Shown here one piece after another: positions 34,726 through 44,349 of a stretch of DNA of 64,000 nt. The position numbers were made by a program, and so were the translations under genes. How positions within the stretch are numbered: the stretch's first letter is position 1; each line of letters begins with the position of its first letter. The stretch lies in contig CAZRAL010000003.1 of assembly GCA_964598005.1 (NCBI GenBank), forward strand, positions 1 through 64,000, given 5' to 3'. Source of the DNA: CAZRAL01 sp964598005 (GTDB lineage: Bacteria > Pseudomonadota > Gammaproteobacteria > Burkholderiales > Usitatibacteraceae). The notes beneath the pieces are model-generated. The model did no database searches, was not told the DNA's origin, and worked only from the letters and a program-made list of their open reading frames with translations.

Positions 34726-36912
34726 TTACGGGACTACGTTAAACTCAGCGGACTCCACATACCAGGTGACATCCCCCAAAGTCTTATATTCCAGGCGAAC
34801 CTGCGTGGTATAAGGCATCACCAGCTGGGAGGGGAACACAATTGCGGGGAATACTGCCTTGCTACCCGGCGCCCCATATTCGACATTGAGCTTCCGCCAG
34901 CTAAACCAGGGATCCCTATAAGAAATCACCAGCGAAAAAAACTTGGCTTGGCTGGCTGCAAAATTGGGCAACCAGGTGATATCGTAGGGCATCCCTGCCG
35001 TGAGCATCTTGTTAGCCTGTGGAAAAATAAACCAGGGCTTGTCACCGTTTACTGTCACCGGCACGTCGGCTGATACAAAAGCCGGGAAACCGGCGCCAGC
35101 ATCCGCATTCGTATCCCAGGCGGTAGCGCGAAAGGTTAACTGTGCGGCCTCAGTCATCAATGGATCCCATTGCGTCCCTAGCGGCGTCTTTTTATTGGGA
35201 AACGAGCGAGAATAATATTTCAAATAATGAAAGGGGATTGGAATAATAAAATTGTGGTCGGCAATTTGAGGCGGGAAGGAGCGATAGACAGGGCCTGGAT
35301 TGGTGCCGAACAGATCGATTTGTTCCCAATTGACTCTGCCAGCGCCTTCCAGCTTGGCCTTCTGGGGAATAAGGGAGGGGTCCTTATTTTGAAAAGCGGC
35401 CGTGACCAGATCGTCCAGCTCGGGGTCGGCCAGATGGGCAGTCAACTCAAAGCGTACATCTTTTGGAACGACATTGAGTTGGGGGTTCTTGCTGACCGTT
35501 AAAACGGGAGGTCTATTTTTGGTAGGTGCATGGGAAATACAGGTATTGGAGGCTTCCAGGTTAGTGAGAAAAGCGTTGATTTGCTCGATCGATTTGCCGT
35601 GGAAGTAATAAAATTTATTGGGGTCATAAGGTTCGACAATATCCGGCGCACATTGCCCGATGTACGACATACGCGTGCTGCCGCTGCCGGGCTCGATGGC
35701 GCTAGAGGCATTAAAAGTCGATGCGCAGTCGCCAATCTGTGAAGAAAATGTATGAAGAGCCCCCATCAGATGGCCCAGTTCGTGCAACGCACCTTCTATA
35801 TGTTGAATTTTGTCAAACCCATCTTTCGGCGGGGCTCTGTATGATTTGCCTTTATGGAGAGGATCGCACAATCCTGATATGTAGGCTTTAGACTCAGAGG
35901 GGTCAGTGTTAATACTATCGTCAATGGCTCCTAACACCATCCCTGCATCCCACCAAGCAGCCAAATTGGGTTGTCCACTGACAATCCAGGCTTGAAATTC
36001 ATGATTGGCAATGGCCCATCCTACTGCAGTGAAGGGAACGCTAGGATCGCCAAAAATACTGTTGCTGGGTTGCCCCGAAAAACCGCCTTGGGGTTGCACA
36101 ATAAACTTTACCCCATCTTTTTCGGGCTCCAATAGCTCTCCATTGGGGCCAAGAGCACTAATCGGATCGATCGTAACACCGATCTCAGCCATCAATAGGG
36201 CATTCACCTGCATAGAAAAATTCGTTACCCAATCGACCACCTTCTGGTTGAACACCAAAGGATCGCCATTCGGATCGATGGTATGGAAAATATTATCAGT
36301 CAGGGTAAAAAACAACCCAATATGGCGCAGTCTCACCAAACCATTAGCGTCTACGGGCGATTTGAAATCGGCGGGGTTGAGATCAGGCTCCAATTTTGCA
36401 GAATGAGATTCCAGTGCTTCCACAACAGCCGTATCGCCAGAACCTGGCTTGCCATCGCCAACTTGTAATGACTTGGATTGCACTAGAATTCGCCCGGCTT
36501 CGCTGTTTTGCACAATCGCGCTGAAACTCTGGTCACTAATAAAACCTTGCACCCGATCGCCGTTTTTTGCAGTACCTGCAAAGCCAAGATAAAAATGTTG
36601 TACAGGAGCAAATTGCCTGCCTGTCCACATAACTTGACCGATGTGCTTGGTAACACCTTGTACTGTGAACTCGGCAAACCCCTGATTGCCGAGCGGGATA
36701 GTAATAGTAGTGGGGGCTTTTTTATCTCGGCTTTCCTGTAGAAGCGCGTAAACCCTATCAAATTCGAACGATACCTCTTCAGTCGGGAGGGATGAAGAAG
36801 AGTCTGTGTACACCACCGTAACCGTGGTTTGCGAAGCCGGGCGCGGGATTTCGGCATGTGCTTGGAAGATAGCGAGTGCTGCTACAACAGCACTCCATTG
36901 CAAAAGTTTCAT
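34726..36912 (-). CDS. Secreted metzincin-type zinc metalloprotease (reprolysin-like)
   Basis: A 728-residue exported protein, start at 36912 (AGGGA upstream, then signal peptide MKLLQWSAVVAALAIFQAHA). The zinc motif HELGHLMGALH at 377-387 fits HExxHxxGxxH, with the downstream AIEPGSGSTRMSYIGQC (M415 as Met-turn), the pattern seen in reprolysin-like (M12-type) bacterial proteases. Residues 21-200 look like a propeptide. After about 440 come one or two domains with beta-strand character: PPVLTVSKNPQLNVVPKD, and a C-terminal module with WFIFPQANKMLTAGMPYDITWL, like a Ser-Thr-rich GPI-anchor/Ig-like attachment module. It is not in an operon; substrate unknown. An in-frame upstream ATG at 37029 is less likely because it precedes a good signal peptide by 39 residues. 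Confidence 0.82.
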   Translation of the reverse strand: MKLLQWSAVVAALAIFQAHAEIPRPASQTTVTVVYTDSSSSLPTEEVSFEFDRVYALLQESRDKKAPTTITIPLGNQGFAEFTVQGVTKHIGQVMWTGRQFAPVQHFYLGFAGTAKNGDRVQGFISDQSFSAIVQNSEAGRILVQSKSLQVGDGKPGSGDTAVVEALESHSAKLEPDLNPADFKSPVDANGLVRLRHIGLFFTLTDNIFHTIDPNGDPLVFNQKVVDWVTNFSMQVNALLMAEIGVTIDPISALGPNGELLEPEKDGVKFIVQPQGGFSGQPSNSIFGDPSVPFTAVGWAIANHEFQAWIVSGQPNLAAWWDAGMVLGAIDDSINTDPSESKAYISGLCDPLHKGKSYRAPPKDGFDKIQHIEGALHELGHLMGALHTFSSQIGDCASTFNASSAIEPGSGSTRMSYIGQCAPDIVEPYDPNKFYYFHGKSIEQINAFLTNLEASNTCISHAPTKNRPPVLTVSKNPQLNVVPKDVRFELTAHLADPELDDLVTAAFQNKDPSLIPQKAKLEGAGRVNWEQIDLFGTNPGPVYRSFPPQIADHNFIIPIPFHYLKYYSRSFPNKKTPLGTQWDPLMTEAAQLTFRATAWDTNADAGAGFPAFVSADVPVTVNGDKPWFIFPQANKMLTAGMPYDITWLPNFAASQAKFFSLVISYRDPWFSWRKLNVEYGAPGSKAVFPAIVFPSQLVMPYTTQVRLEYKTLGDVTWYVESAEFNVVP

Positions 36913-37111
36913 GGTGTTTTTTTCCCTGAAGAAAGAGTTAGGTAAGGTTAAATAATCTTTAATTATCATTAACTTATAGCGATTGATCGTCGCAAAATAC
37001 AAGTCGTAAGTTTCTTCAGAAAGGTTCAATTTTTATTTATAGGCTTGCCGTAAACTCCGTTTAACGTTCTCGAAAAACTGGGCTTTATTAAAGTTGAATT
37101 TTTTCAATCAA

Positions 37112-37273
37112 ATGAGAAGAACTCGAACCACACAGTCGAGCTTCTGTGATGAACAAATACGAGCGATATTGAAACAAATCGAAGCAGGTGGCAGGGAACT
37201 GAACACTGCCGCTGCATACCGGAGAAGACCTATTGCGGCTGGGAAGCAAAAAAAGCCGTTAAAATTTTTCTGA
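37112..37273 (+). pseudogene. Relic of IS3-family transposase OrfA
   Basis: A 53-codon frame. The part FCDEQIRAILKQIEAGG resembles the N-terminal helix of IS3-type OrfA (usually FTEEQIxxILKEAEAG). Soon after, the match moves to other frames: EKTYCGWEAKK in another frame corresponds to the usual TFYRWKAKYGG, so frameshifts have broken it. No OrfB or inverted repeats are seen. It lies in the 442-base gap 36913-37354, which otherwise holds nothing recognisable. Confidence 0.55.
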
Positions 37274-37354
37274 GGCTAATCGCATATAAAGATGTAAATG
37301 CTGTTGAGCCCTAGCATTATTGCTGGTCGCATTTTTTTCTGCTGCTGTTGGAAA

Positions 37355-38152
37355 TTAACTCTCCGGCTTTTTTAATAACGATTTGATCTGGGTGAGTAGC
37401 CCCGCTTTTTTTTCTTCAGGTGGAGGGGTTGAGTCGATAATGTAAGCAGGAATTTTGATCTCCGCAGCGCGCGCGAATGGCCCGGTTGAAACAGGATCGA
37501 AATCCGGATGGTAATTGAATTTTTTGAAACCCGATTTTTTGCCGATTAGCAGCATGGCGAATTCCTCCAATGCTTGCTCGGTCAATGATTCTGGTTTGAG
37601 CGTATAGCCCGTTGGGCCAAAATCTTCGACGTTTTTGAGCCTGAAATTAATCAGCCCGTTATCGAATTCGCCTGCGATAGCTGCACCACAGATTACCTCC
37701 TGGTCGATTTTAAAAATTTCGTAAATCGCCAAACGTCGCTTATTGTGAAACGGCTCTGATACATAGCGCAAGTTACTTTGCCAAAGCAGATCGCGGAATT
37801 TTTCGATCTGTTCCGCATCGCGCCGAACGGTGATCTGACCGGGTTTGGTACGTTTGAAGGTAATGTCGAGGCTTTCAAATTGCTCGCTATCAATACGCCG
37901 AGATGTACGATATTCGATGCGGTAATCGATTTGCATCAAATTTTCCAGAGCGCCGACGCCGTGCAAGTGGTATGACGTCTCGCAAAGCGGTTTGATGATA
38001 TTGAGTTGTTTAAACAACTCATTGAAGTAGTCAAATATCTTGCGCAAACCTTGATCTATCGCTACGACATTGGTTTTTAAGGCATGTGTATTTACTGCTT
38101 CCCGGTTCCTGATGGAATTGGCTTCTTTTTTAAGGTCGTCGAGCAAGCTCAA
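37355..38152 (-). CDS. Conserved hypothetical cytoplasmic protein (265 aa)
   Basis: I do not recognise a characterised family. The 265-residue protein begins with a charged helical part (SLLDDLKKEANSIRNREAVN), contains a mixed alpha/beta central region (HLHGVGALENLMQIDYRIEYR; FDITFKRTKPGQITVRRDAEQ form) and ends in a basic, Pro-rich tail (STPPPEEKKAGLLTQIKSLLKKPES in part). No signal peptide or membrane segment. Composition and codon use look like real coding sequence. It lies 39 bases after the methyltransferase stop boundary on the same strand, upstream of it in reading direction? No: the methyltransferase gene is read first (from 38797) and this one follows, so they may form an operon. Confidence 0.75.
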   Translation of the reverse strand: MSLLDDLKKEANSIRNREAVNTHALKTNVVAIDQGLRKIFDYFNELFKQLNIIKPLCETSYHLHGVGALENLMQIDYRIEYRTSRRIDSEQFESLDITFKRTKPGQITVRRDAEQIEKFRDLLWQSNLRYVSEPFHNKRRLAIYEIFKIDQEVICGAAIAGEFDNGLINFRLKNVEDFGPTGYTLKPESLTEQALEEFAMLLIGKKSGFKKFNYHPDFDPVSTGPFARAAEIKIPAYIIDSTPPPEEKKAGLLTQIKSLLKKPES

Positions 38153-38191
38153 TTTTTCCCCCTTGGAGAATAGTAGCTGTATTGTATTCGT

Positions 38192-38797
38192 CTATTTACG
38201 TTGCCAAATTTGCCATTTTTCCTTCTCTGCAAATACGGGAATCGAATCGGTTGGTATTTTTTCTTCGATCAACGTAAAGTTTTTGCTTAATAAAGCGGTT
38301 ATTTCACCGTCCTTTAATCCAAATGGCGGGCCGCGTTCACCTTCGTCGAAAAAAAAGTAGCCAACTAACTGACCGCCCGGTTGTAGTAGCTTTGCCATAT
38401 GCGCTGCCCAATTCGGCCGTAGACGTCGCGGTAAGGCGCACAAAAATGCCCGCTCATAAACAAGATCGTAGTGCTTTTCTCGTGGATCCAGCGTAAAAAA
38501 ATCGTCAAGGCGTACGATGCTTGCAAAATGGCCTAGTAATGCCGTCGCGGTTTCGACGGCCTTGAGACTGAAATCGATCGCCAGCACATCCCAGCCACGT
38601 TCACAGAAATAGCGTGCTTCATAGGCCGCACCGCATCCTGGCACCAGTACACAGCGCGGCATGGTTTGTTTATCTGCATACTCCTGAATCAGTTGCGGTA
38701 TTCCCGCTTGGTCCCAAGGTGTGTAGGCGGCCGCATAGCGGCTTTCCCAAAAAGCAACATCGGCGGGATCGTTTTTGGGGAAGAGGGGAGTGGGCAT
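38192..38797 (-). CDS. TPMT-family S-adenosylmethionine-dependent methyltransferase
   Basis: A 201-residue protein of the thiopurine methyltransferase-like family, starting MPTPLFPKNDPAD at 38797. Early FWESRYAAAYTPWDQAGIP is the family signature, and VLVPGCGAAYEARYF with VLAIDFS is the AdoMet-binding Rossmann motif (about residues 51-80). YDLVYERAFLCALPRR and GGQLVGYFFFDEGERGPPF follow the family pattern. The natural substrate (thiol, selenite, tellurite or other) is unknown. The gene at 37355 follows on the same strand after 39 bases. Confidence 0.87.
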   Translation of the reverse strand: MPTPLFPKNDPADVAFWESRYAAAYTPWDQAGIPQLIQEYADKQTMPRCVLVPGCGAAYEARYFCERGWDVLAIDFSLKAVETATALLGHFASIVRLDDFFTLDPREKHYDLVYERAFLCALPRRLRPNWAAHMAKLLQPGGQLVGYFFFDEGERGPPFGLKDGEITALLSKNFTLIEEKIPTDSIPVFAEKEKWQIWQRK

Positions 38798-38899
38798 CCC
38801 GTTATTATAGAGGGCCGAAATAATAAGGCAGGCGAGGCATGGCTTTGACTTCCCCGGCACAGTCGGTTATGGTTTGCGAAGTTTTTACGCCCAATTTTT

Positions 38900-40426
38900 A
38901 TGCGCAAGAAATTTTATTTCCCTATTTTTTCAAACCTCTTCCTGTTCATTGCATGGGCAACCCTGATTTTTCCAGTCTATGCAAACAACAATAATGGGCT
39001 GGATAGCGCGCTGTCGCCCTGCCGTATCAAGGGGCTGGAAAACGATGTACGCTGTGGCAGTATTACCGTGTTGGAAAATCCTTCAGCAGCCCATACCACC
39101 AATGGCAGACGCATTGCTATTCATTATGCGGTGATTCCCGCCAAGGCCAGCCGCCGCGATCCCGATCCGCTCTTTGTTTTTGCCGGCGGGCCCGGTCAAA
39201 GCGCAATCAAGATTGCGCCTGCTGTTCAGGGTATTTTCGCCAAGCTGAATCGCCGGCGCGATATCGTATTTATCGATCAGCGGGGCACAGGAAAATCCAA
39301 TGCGCTGGATTGCCCTGCGGAAGGCAGGGCGCTAATGTTGATTCGCGTAGATGCACCGGCACACGATGCGCGCACTGCGGCAAAAAAATGTCTGGATGCA
39401 TTGCAAACTCATGCCGCCCCGGCTTTTTACGCGACGACTTTTGCCATGGCCGATATCGAAGCGGTTCGCCTGCGCTTGGGATACAAGCAAATTAATCTAT
39501 GGGGCGCCAGTTACGGAACGCGTGCGGCGCTGGAATACGCGCGGTTGTACCCGTATGTCGTACGCAGCATGGTGCTTGATGGGGTGGCGCCCGCGGGTAT
39601 GGGCATTCCCGTCAGTTTCACCTTCGATGCTGAGGCAGCGTTGGCCCGGCTTTCCGCCGAATGTGCCGCAGAGAATGGATGTTTAGTCAAGGCAGCGCAG
39701 GGCAAGGATAGTCTGGTCGTACGGCTCGAGCGTTTGAGCGAATCGCTGGTCACGCCTCGGCGCTTAACGGTCGCCGATCCGGTGACCGGGGAGCTGTTAA
39801 GCCTGGAAATAACACGGGATATTGCTTTGGGTGCAGTGTTCGCGTCGTTATATGTCCCTAGTTTGGCTGCGCTGACACCTGCTATTGTCGATCAGGCCTT
39901 GCAGGGAAATTTTGCCCCCATGCTAACGCTCGTTGACACCTTTGAAAACGGTGCTTCCAGTAATCTGAGTACTGGCATGCGTCTATCAGTACTGTGCGCC
40001 GAGGATTGGCCGCGCTTGAGCAAGGAAACGCTGCAGGAAGCGGAAGCGCACAGACCATTTGGCCCTGCGTTGATCCATGAACTTGCCCAGCAGTGTGAAA
40101 TCTGGCCGCGCACAAAAGTCGACGAAGCCTATTATTTACCGCTGAAAAGCGATATTCCCACGTTGTTATTTTCAGGCGGAGCTGATCCCGCTACGCCGCC
40201 CCGGCATGCCGAGGCCGTAGCAAAAAATCTGCGGCGGGCCAAACACATTATCGCCCCCCATTTGAGTCACGGCGTTTCCAGTCAGGGATGTGCGCCCGAT
40301 TTGATTACCCGGTTTGTTGAAAGCGCCGACTTGTTGCAGGCAGATGGTAAGTGCCTTGCCAAATTGCCCCGGCCACTCTTTTACAGCGCGCCGCAAGCGA
40401 AAACATTGCAAGGCAAGGCTCAATAG
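38900..40426 (+). CDS. Exported alpha/beta hydrolase, S33 tripeptidyl-aminopeptidase-like
   Basis: A 508-residue protein with a signal peptide (FLFIAWATLIFPVYAN). The hydrolase fold shows the oxyanion loop FAGGPGQSA near 94-102, FIDQRGTGKSNALDC, the nucleophile elbow WGASYGTRAA with S204, and a C-terminal TAP-like lid with the acid in FSGGADPATPP and catalytic histidine in HLSHGVSSQGC. These are the S33 family features of Streptomyces tripeptidyl aminopeptidase relatives. It is expected in the periplasm or outside, cleaving N-terminal peptides or esters. It is divergent from the methyltransferase gene (102 bases apart). Confidence 0.88.
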   Translation: MRKKFYFPIFSNLFLFIAWATLIFPVYANNNNGLDSALSPCRIKGLENDVRCGSITVLENPSAAHTTNGRRIAIHYAVIPAKASRRDPDPLFVFAGGPGQSAIKIAPAVQGIFAKLNRRRDIVFIDQRGTGKSNALDCPAEGRALMLIRVDAPAHDARTAAKKCLDALQTHAAPAFYATTFAMADIEAVRLRLGYKQINLWGASYGTRAALEYARLYPYVVRSMVLDGVAPAGMGIPVSFTFDAEAALARLSAECAAENGCLVKAAQGKDSLVVRLERLSESLVTPRRLTVADPVTGELLSLEITRDIALGAVFASLYVPSLAALTPAIVDQALQGNFAPMLTLVDTFENGASSNLSTGMRLSVLCAEDWPRLSKETLQEAEAHRPFGPALIHELAQQCEIWPRTKVDEAYYLPLKSDIPTLLFSGGADPATPPRHAEAVAKNLRRAKHIIAPHLSHGVSSQGCAPDLITRFVESADLLQADGKCLAKLPRPLFYSAPQAKTLQGKAQ

Positions 40427-40502
40427 TTTTACTGAAAACCTTTACAATCAGTTTCAGCTAAGCACCAGGATTTTTGATCGCGCAATTTTATTGAAATGGA
40501 AA

Positions 40503-41840
40503 ATGAAAATGTTTATTTCTTGCACAACTGAATTAAAACCGCTGCCGAATTTTTTGCGGCCCGTACTGGGCATCGCATTATTAACCCTGACCGCTCAGGC
40601 ATACGCATTGGGTAACGATTGCAATGTGGATGGCAAACATATCAATCTGGATAACGGTGCCTCTACGGCTAATCTCACCGGGATCGTCAAGTGCGTCGAA
40701 AAAGATACGGGCAAACCAAGCCGTGAAATTCCCTATGTCAAAGGTAAGTTGCACGGTACCGAGAAATCGGTGAGCTGGATGGATGGCAAAACGACGCTCA
40801 CCGAATATCGGGAAGGCAAAAAACATGGCACCACTCGCGTCTATGCCAAGAAAGGCACGCTGGAAAGCGAGACGAAATATGAAAACGATCAGGAAACCGG
40901 CCCCTCCCGCAGCTTTTATCCAAGCGGCAAAATCAAACGGGAAACCGAGTTTGCTGACGGAAAAAATGAGAGAAGCATGGCAATTTCCCGCGAATTCAGC
41001 GAGGACGGCAAGCTGATCGGTTTACGCGCCGGAAATGGCAGCGGATTGGGTATGCCTGGGCGCAAATATGCCAATTATTCAGGGCGATTGAGTATTTATT
41101 ACCCCAACGGAACGCTACGTGAAGAGTTATCGTTTAAACAAGGCCTGTTTGATGGCCGGCAGGAGCGCTATCGACCGGAAGGTACATTGGTGTCACGCGA
41201 GGAATGGAAGGCCGGGTTATTGAATGGTGTTGCAAAAAGTTTTCAGGAAGATGGTAAAAATCCCAGTCGTGAAGTTCATTTTTCCGCAGGTGTGTACGAT
41301 GGGATCGAACGTGAATTTCACCGTGGCATGGCGCAAGCCAGTGCTGAGCGCGAGTGGCGCGACGGTATTCTGGAAAAAGAGCGGCGTTTTTACCAAAATG
41401 GCAATGTCGAACAGGAAGTGATTCGCAAGGGCGACGAATTCATTGCCAAATCGTTTTGGGACGATGGCAAAGCAAAATCAACCGGTCAATATGTCTCGCG
41501 CCGGGCAGGCGGGCGTCCGATGAAACAGGAAGCCAGCTGGTTTGAACCGCAGCTTCGCGCAGCTTCCAGCTATGGCGCAACGTTGGGTACGTACTGGCCC
41601 GATGCAGTGCCGAACGGCTTAGCAACAACTTTCTATGCCAACGGTAGCCGTAAAAGTGAAACTGATTACCGTGCAGGCAAACGTGAGGGTGCCGAGAAAA
41701 CCTGGCACGACAATGGGCAACTGGCTTCGGAGGCGCAGTACAAGGATGGGGTGCTGGTGGCGCGCAAGGAATACAACAAGGAAGGCGCGCTGCTGCGTGA
41801 TGAGGCGTTTTATCCCGATGGGTCGCGCAAGCTGAAATAA
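40503..41840 (+). CDS. Exported YwqK/MORN_2-like repeat protein
   Basis: About 445 residues, start at 40503 (or 40509), overlapping nothing; the frame is open further upstream inside the hydrolase gene but that part is not credible. A signal segment (LGIALLTLTAQAYALG) precedes a long series of about 23-residue repeats of the type YPNGTLREELSFKQGLFDG / RPEGTLVSREEWKAGLLNG / YANGSRKSETDYRAGKREG, the MORN_2 variant found in YwqK-type proteins. Where YwqK pairs with a toxin it is an antitoxin, but no toxin gene is adjacent here, so a structural or binding role is as likely. It starts 76 bases after the S33 hydrolase stop and may share its transcript. Confidence 0.78.
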   Translation: MKMFISCTTELKPLPNFLRPVLGIALLTLTAQAYALGNDCNVDGKHINLDNGASTANLTGIVKCVEKDTGKPSREIPYVKGKLHGTEKSVSWMDGKTTLTEYREGKKHGTTRVYAKKGTLESETKYENDQETGPSRSFYPSGKIKRETEFADGKNERSMAISREFSEDGKLIGLRAGNGSGLGMPGRKYANYSGRLSIYYPNGTLREELSFKQGLFDGRQERYRPEGTLVSREEWKAGLLNGVAKSFQEDGKNPSREVHFSAGVYDGIEREFHRGMAQASAEREWRDGILEKERRFYQNGNVEQEVIRKGDEFIAKSFWDDGKAKSTGQYVSRRAGGRPMKQEASWFEPQLRAASSYGATLGTYWPDAVPNGLATTFYANGSRKSETDYRAGKREGAEKTWHDNGQLASEAQYKDGVLVARKEYNKEGALLRDEAFYPDGSRKLK

Positions 41841-42059
41841 GGTCCTGCTAGTGTGGCAAAAGACAGCAATGCGAGTTGCCGGGAATGAGTGCAAAAAACA
41901 GGTTGGTGAATAGCATAAAGCTCATGAAACAACTGAGATGCACACCAAGCAAGAAGCTGCGTGCTGCTGTTGGATCAAGCCCAGCCTTTTGCTTTCCCCT
42001 TTTTTGGTGAGGGCGCGGCCATGTGGGATTTAATCAGAAGTTCCTTAAAGGCATAAATA

Positions 42060-42193
42060 GACTTCTTTCGAAACTGTCGCGAGCGAAGACCAGCGCATGG
42101 CAGCGAAAACCGGAGTTTACAAGGGAGTAAATGAGGATTTTGAGCCACCGTGCAACGCCGTTATGTCAAGCTCAGCAAGTTTCGAAAGAAGTC
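42060..42193. repeat. Family C repeat element, complete copy
   Basis: A 134-bp element with 16-bp terminal inverted repeats GACTTCTTTCGAAACT / AGTTTCGAAAGAAGTC. The interior contains CGTGCAACGCCGTTATGTCA. A reversed copy is at 54604-54730 and a half copy at 29940-30012. It is in the 411-base gap 41841-42251; the rest of the gap holds an imperfect copy of the 17-bp mmsAB-flanking repeat (tttaatcagaagttcc) and no gene. Confidence 0.85.
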
Positions 42194-42251
42194 CTAATGA
42201 AAAGCACGATTTCTCAGCGTATATTTCGATTCTTTTCTTTCAAACCTAGCC

Positions 42252-42992
42252 ATGATTGAGGCGCGCGAACTCGGCAAAATTTTTAAAACCCGTACGCAGA
42301 CCATCCATGCTGTTGACAAGGTGAGCTTTATCGCCCGTGATGGCGTCGTAACGGGGCTGCTGGGCCCGAATGGCGCAGGTAAAACGACTACGCTGCGCAT
42401 GCTGGCGTCGTTGATCCACCCCACAGCAGGACAGGCGCTGGTCGATGGCATCGATGTGAGCAAAGAACCAATCCGCGCCCGTGCGCGGCTGGGCGTACTG
42501 TCAGATGCACGCGGTTTGTATGCGCGTATGACGGCGCGCGAGAACATTCGCTACTACGGCGAATTGCGCGGCATGCCGCGTGCTGAAATTGATCAGCGCG
42601 CAGCTGAATTGGCCAGCCTGCTCGATATGCACACTATTCTCGACCGGCCGACAGGCGGATTTTCACAGGGCGAGCGCATGAAAACGGCCATTGCCCGCGC
42701 ACTGATTCACGATCCGCAAAATGTCATCCTCGACGAGCCGACCAATGGGCTGGACATCATGACCACGCGCGCCATGCGCGAGGTGATTCTGGCGTTGAAG
42801 GCGCGGGGTAAATGCATCATTTTTTCCAGCCACATCATGCAGGAAGTGGCGGCGCTGTGCGATGACATCGTGGTGATTTCCAGCGGCCGTATTGCAGCAA
42901 GGGGGAGTGCCGAGCAAATTCGCGAACAGAGTGGGGAGATTACACTGGAAGAAGCATTTGTGACCATCATCGAGCGCGAGGCCACCTCATGA
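42252..42992 (+). CDS. natA: ABC transporter ATP-binding protein, NatA type
   Basis: Powers an ABC-2 exporter with the adjacent permease. The 246-residue ATPase has Walker A GPNGAGKTT at 38-46, the signature GGFSQGERMKTAIARALIHD and Walker B VILDEPTNGLD, with the switch histidine in FSSHIMQEVAALCDD. The best family match is the sodium-extruding NatA group, but such systems also handle drugs or lipids, so the symbol is tentative. Stop and next start overlap (ATGA). A family C element ends 58 bases upstream. Confidence 0.88.
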   Translation: MIEARELGKIFKTRTQTIHAVDKVSFIARDGVVTGLLGPNGAGKTTTLRMLASLIHPTAGQALVDGIDVSKEPIRARARLGVLSDARGLYARMTARENIRYYGELRGMPRAEIDQRAAELASLLDMHTILDRPTGGFSQGERMKTAIARALIHDPQNVILDEPTNGLDIMTTRAMREVILALKARGKCIIFSSHIMQEVAALCDDIVVISSGRIAARGSAEQIREQSGEITLEEAFVTIIEREATS

Positions 42993-44158
42993 GTACGGTT
43001 TTCACTGTATTTAAAAAAGAGTTGACTGACCATACGCGCGACAAGCGCACACTGTTGATGATTCTGCTGCTTTCGGTGGTCATGGGGCCGGTCGTGCTGA
43101 TTTTGATGTCGAATTTCATTTCGGACCTGGAGGACAAAGCCGAAAAGCGCGAGGTGCAGATTGTCGGTCGTGAACATGCTCCCGTGCTAGTCAATTATTT
43201 GTTGCGCCAGAATATGACGCTCATCGATGCCCCCGCCGACTTTCGCGAACAAGTCGAGAAGGGCAAGTTGGACGCTGTATTGGTCATCGGTGCGGATTTT
43301 CAACAGGATTTTGCCCGCGGGCAACCGGCAAAAATTGAAATGGTGTTCGACGATTCGCGGACTTCAGCTGGGCCTGCCATTAGCGTAATCCGCACGCTGA
43401 TTCGCGGATTCAATGCTGAAGTGTCTACCCAGCGGCTGATCATGCGCGGCGTGTCGCCGAATATTAACCGTGTGGTGGAACTGGAAAGCACCAATATGGC
43501 CACGCCCCAACAACGTGCTGCCATGGTCTTGCTGGTCATTCCCATGATCGTTCTTGTGGCCTGCGTTAGTGGAGGGATGAGTATGGCCATCGATGTCACG
43601 GCCGGGGAACGCGAGCGCGGTTCGCTGGAGCCGCTGCTGATGAATCCGGTTGGGCTATTTTCTTTATTGACCGGCAAATGGTTGGCGGTATCCACCTATG
43701 CGGTTGTGGTAGTCATACTGATATTAACGGGATTCTGGGCGACGTTGAGTTACTACCCCATGCCCAAGCTGGCCTTGATCTTTACCTTCAATGAATGGCA
43801 ACTGCTGGGATTTCTGGGCATACTGGCGCCCTTTGCCTTACTCATGTCGGCCGTGCAAATGCTGATTGCGACCTTTGGCCGCACCTATAAAGAAGCGCAA
43901 ACCTATCTGAGCTACCTGACCACCGTTGTGTCCTTGACACCTGCGCTGATGTTTTTTGCCAATGCCCGCGAAGCCTCGTGGCAATTTGCCGTACCCGCCA
44001 TGGGCCAGCAGGCGGTATTGATGAAAATCCTGCGTGGCGAGACGGTAGCCCTCTGGCAGTTTGCTCTGCCGATTGCGCTTTGCGTGATCGGAATTCTAGT
44101 TTCGCTACGATTGCTGCAACGGCTGCTGATGCGCGAAGACGTGATTTTCGGTCGCTAA
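42989..44158 (+). CDS. natB: ABC-2 transporter permease, NatB type
   Basis: Membrane partner of the NatA-like ATPase. The 389-residue protein has one N-terminal membrane helix (LLMILLLSVVMGPVVLIL), a large periplasmic domain (about residues 40-180), and five to six further helices from about 185 on (MVLLVIPMIVLVACVSGG onward). The motif AGERERGSLEPLLMNPVG is typical of NatB/CcmB-like ABC-2 permeases. Substrate is inferred only from family. Confidence 0.87.
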   Translation: MSTVFTVFKKELTDHTRDKRTLLMILLLSVVMGPVVLILMSNFISDLEDKAEKREVQIVGREHAPVLVNYLLRQNMTLIDAPADFREQVEKGKLDAVLVIGADFQQDFARGQPAKIEMVFDDSRTSAGPAISVIRTLIRGFNAEVSTQRLIMRGVSPNINRVVELESTNMATPQQRAAMVLLVIPMIVLVACVSGGMSMAIDVTAGERERGSLEPLLMNPVGLFSLLTGKWLAVSTYAVVVVILILTGFWATLSYYPMPKLALIFTFNEWQLLGFLGILAPFALLMSAVQMLIATFGRTYKEAQTYLSYLTTVVSLTPALMFFANAREASWQFAVPAMGQQAVLMKILRGETVALWQFALPIALCVIGILVSLRLLQRLLMREDVIFGR

Positions 44159-44349
44159 TTTTTCAAAACCGAAAATGACCGCGGGCATGCACCTGTCTGC
44201 TGATTGATGCAAGAGCTGGTGTCTCCCAATTTCCACCCCTGCCCCCGCGCAGGCGTGGGGGAGAATCGTGATCCTTTTATGGAGAATTTAAGTTTTGATT
44301 TGGAAAAGGAATAACATCATATATATCCGGCATCGGGTATAGTCGCGCG

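Noticed and set aside
44237..44262. CCCCCGC..GCGTGGGGG hairpin between natB and the helicase gene
   Set aside because: Imperfect, with no T tract; may be a weak terminator but not supported enough.
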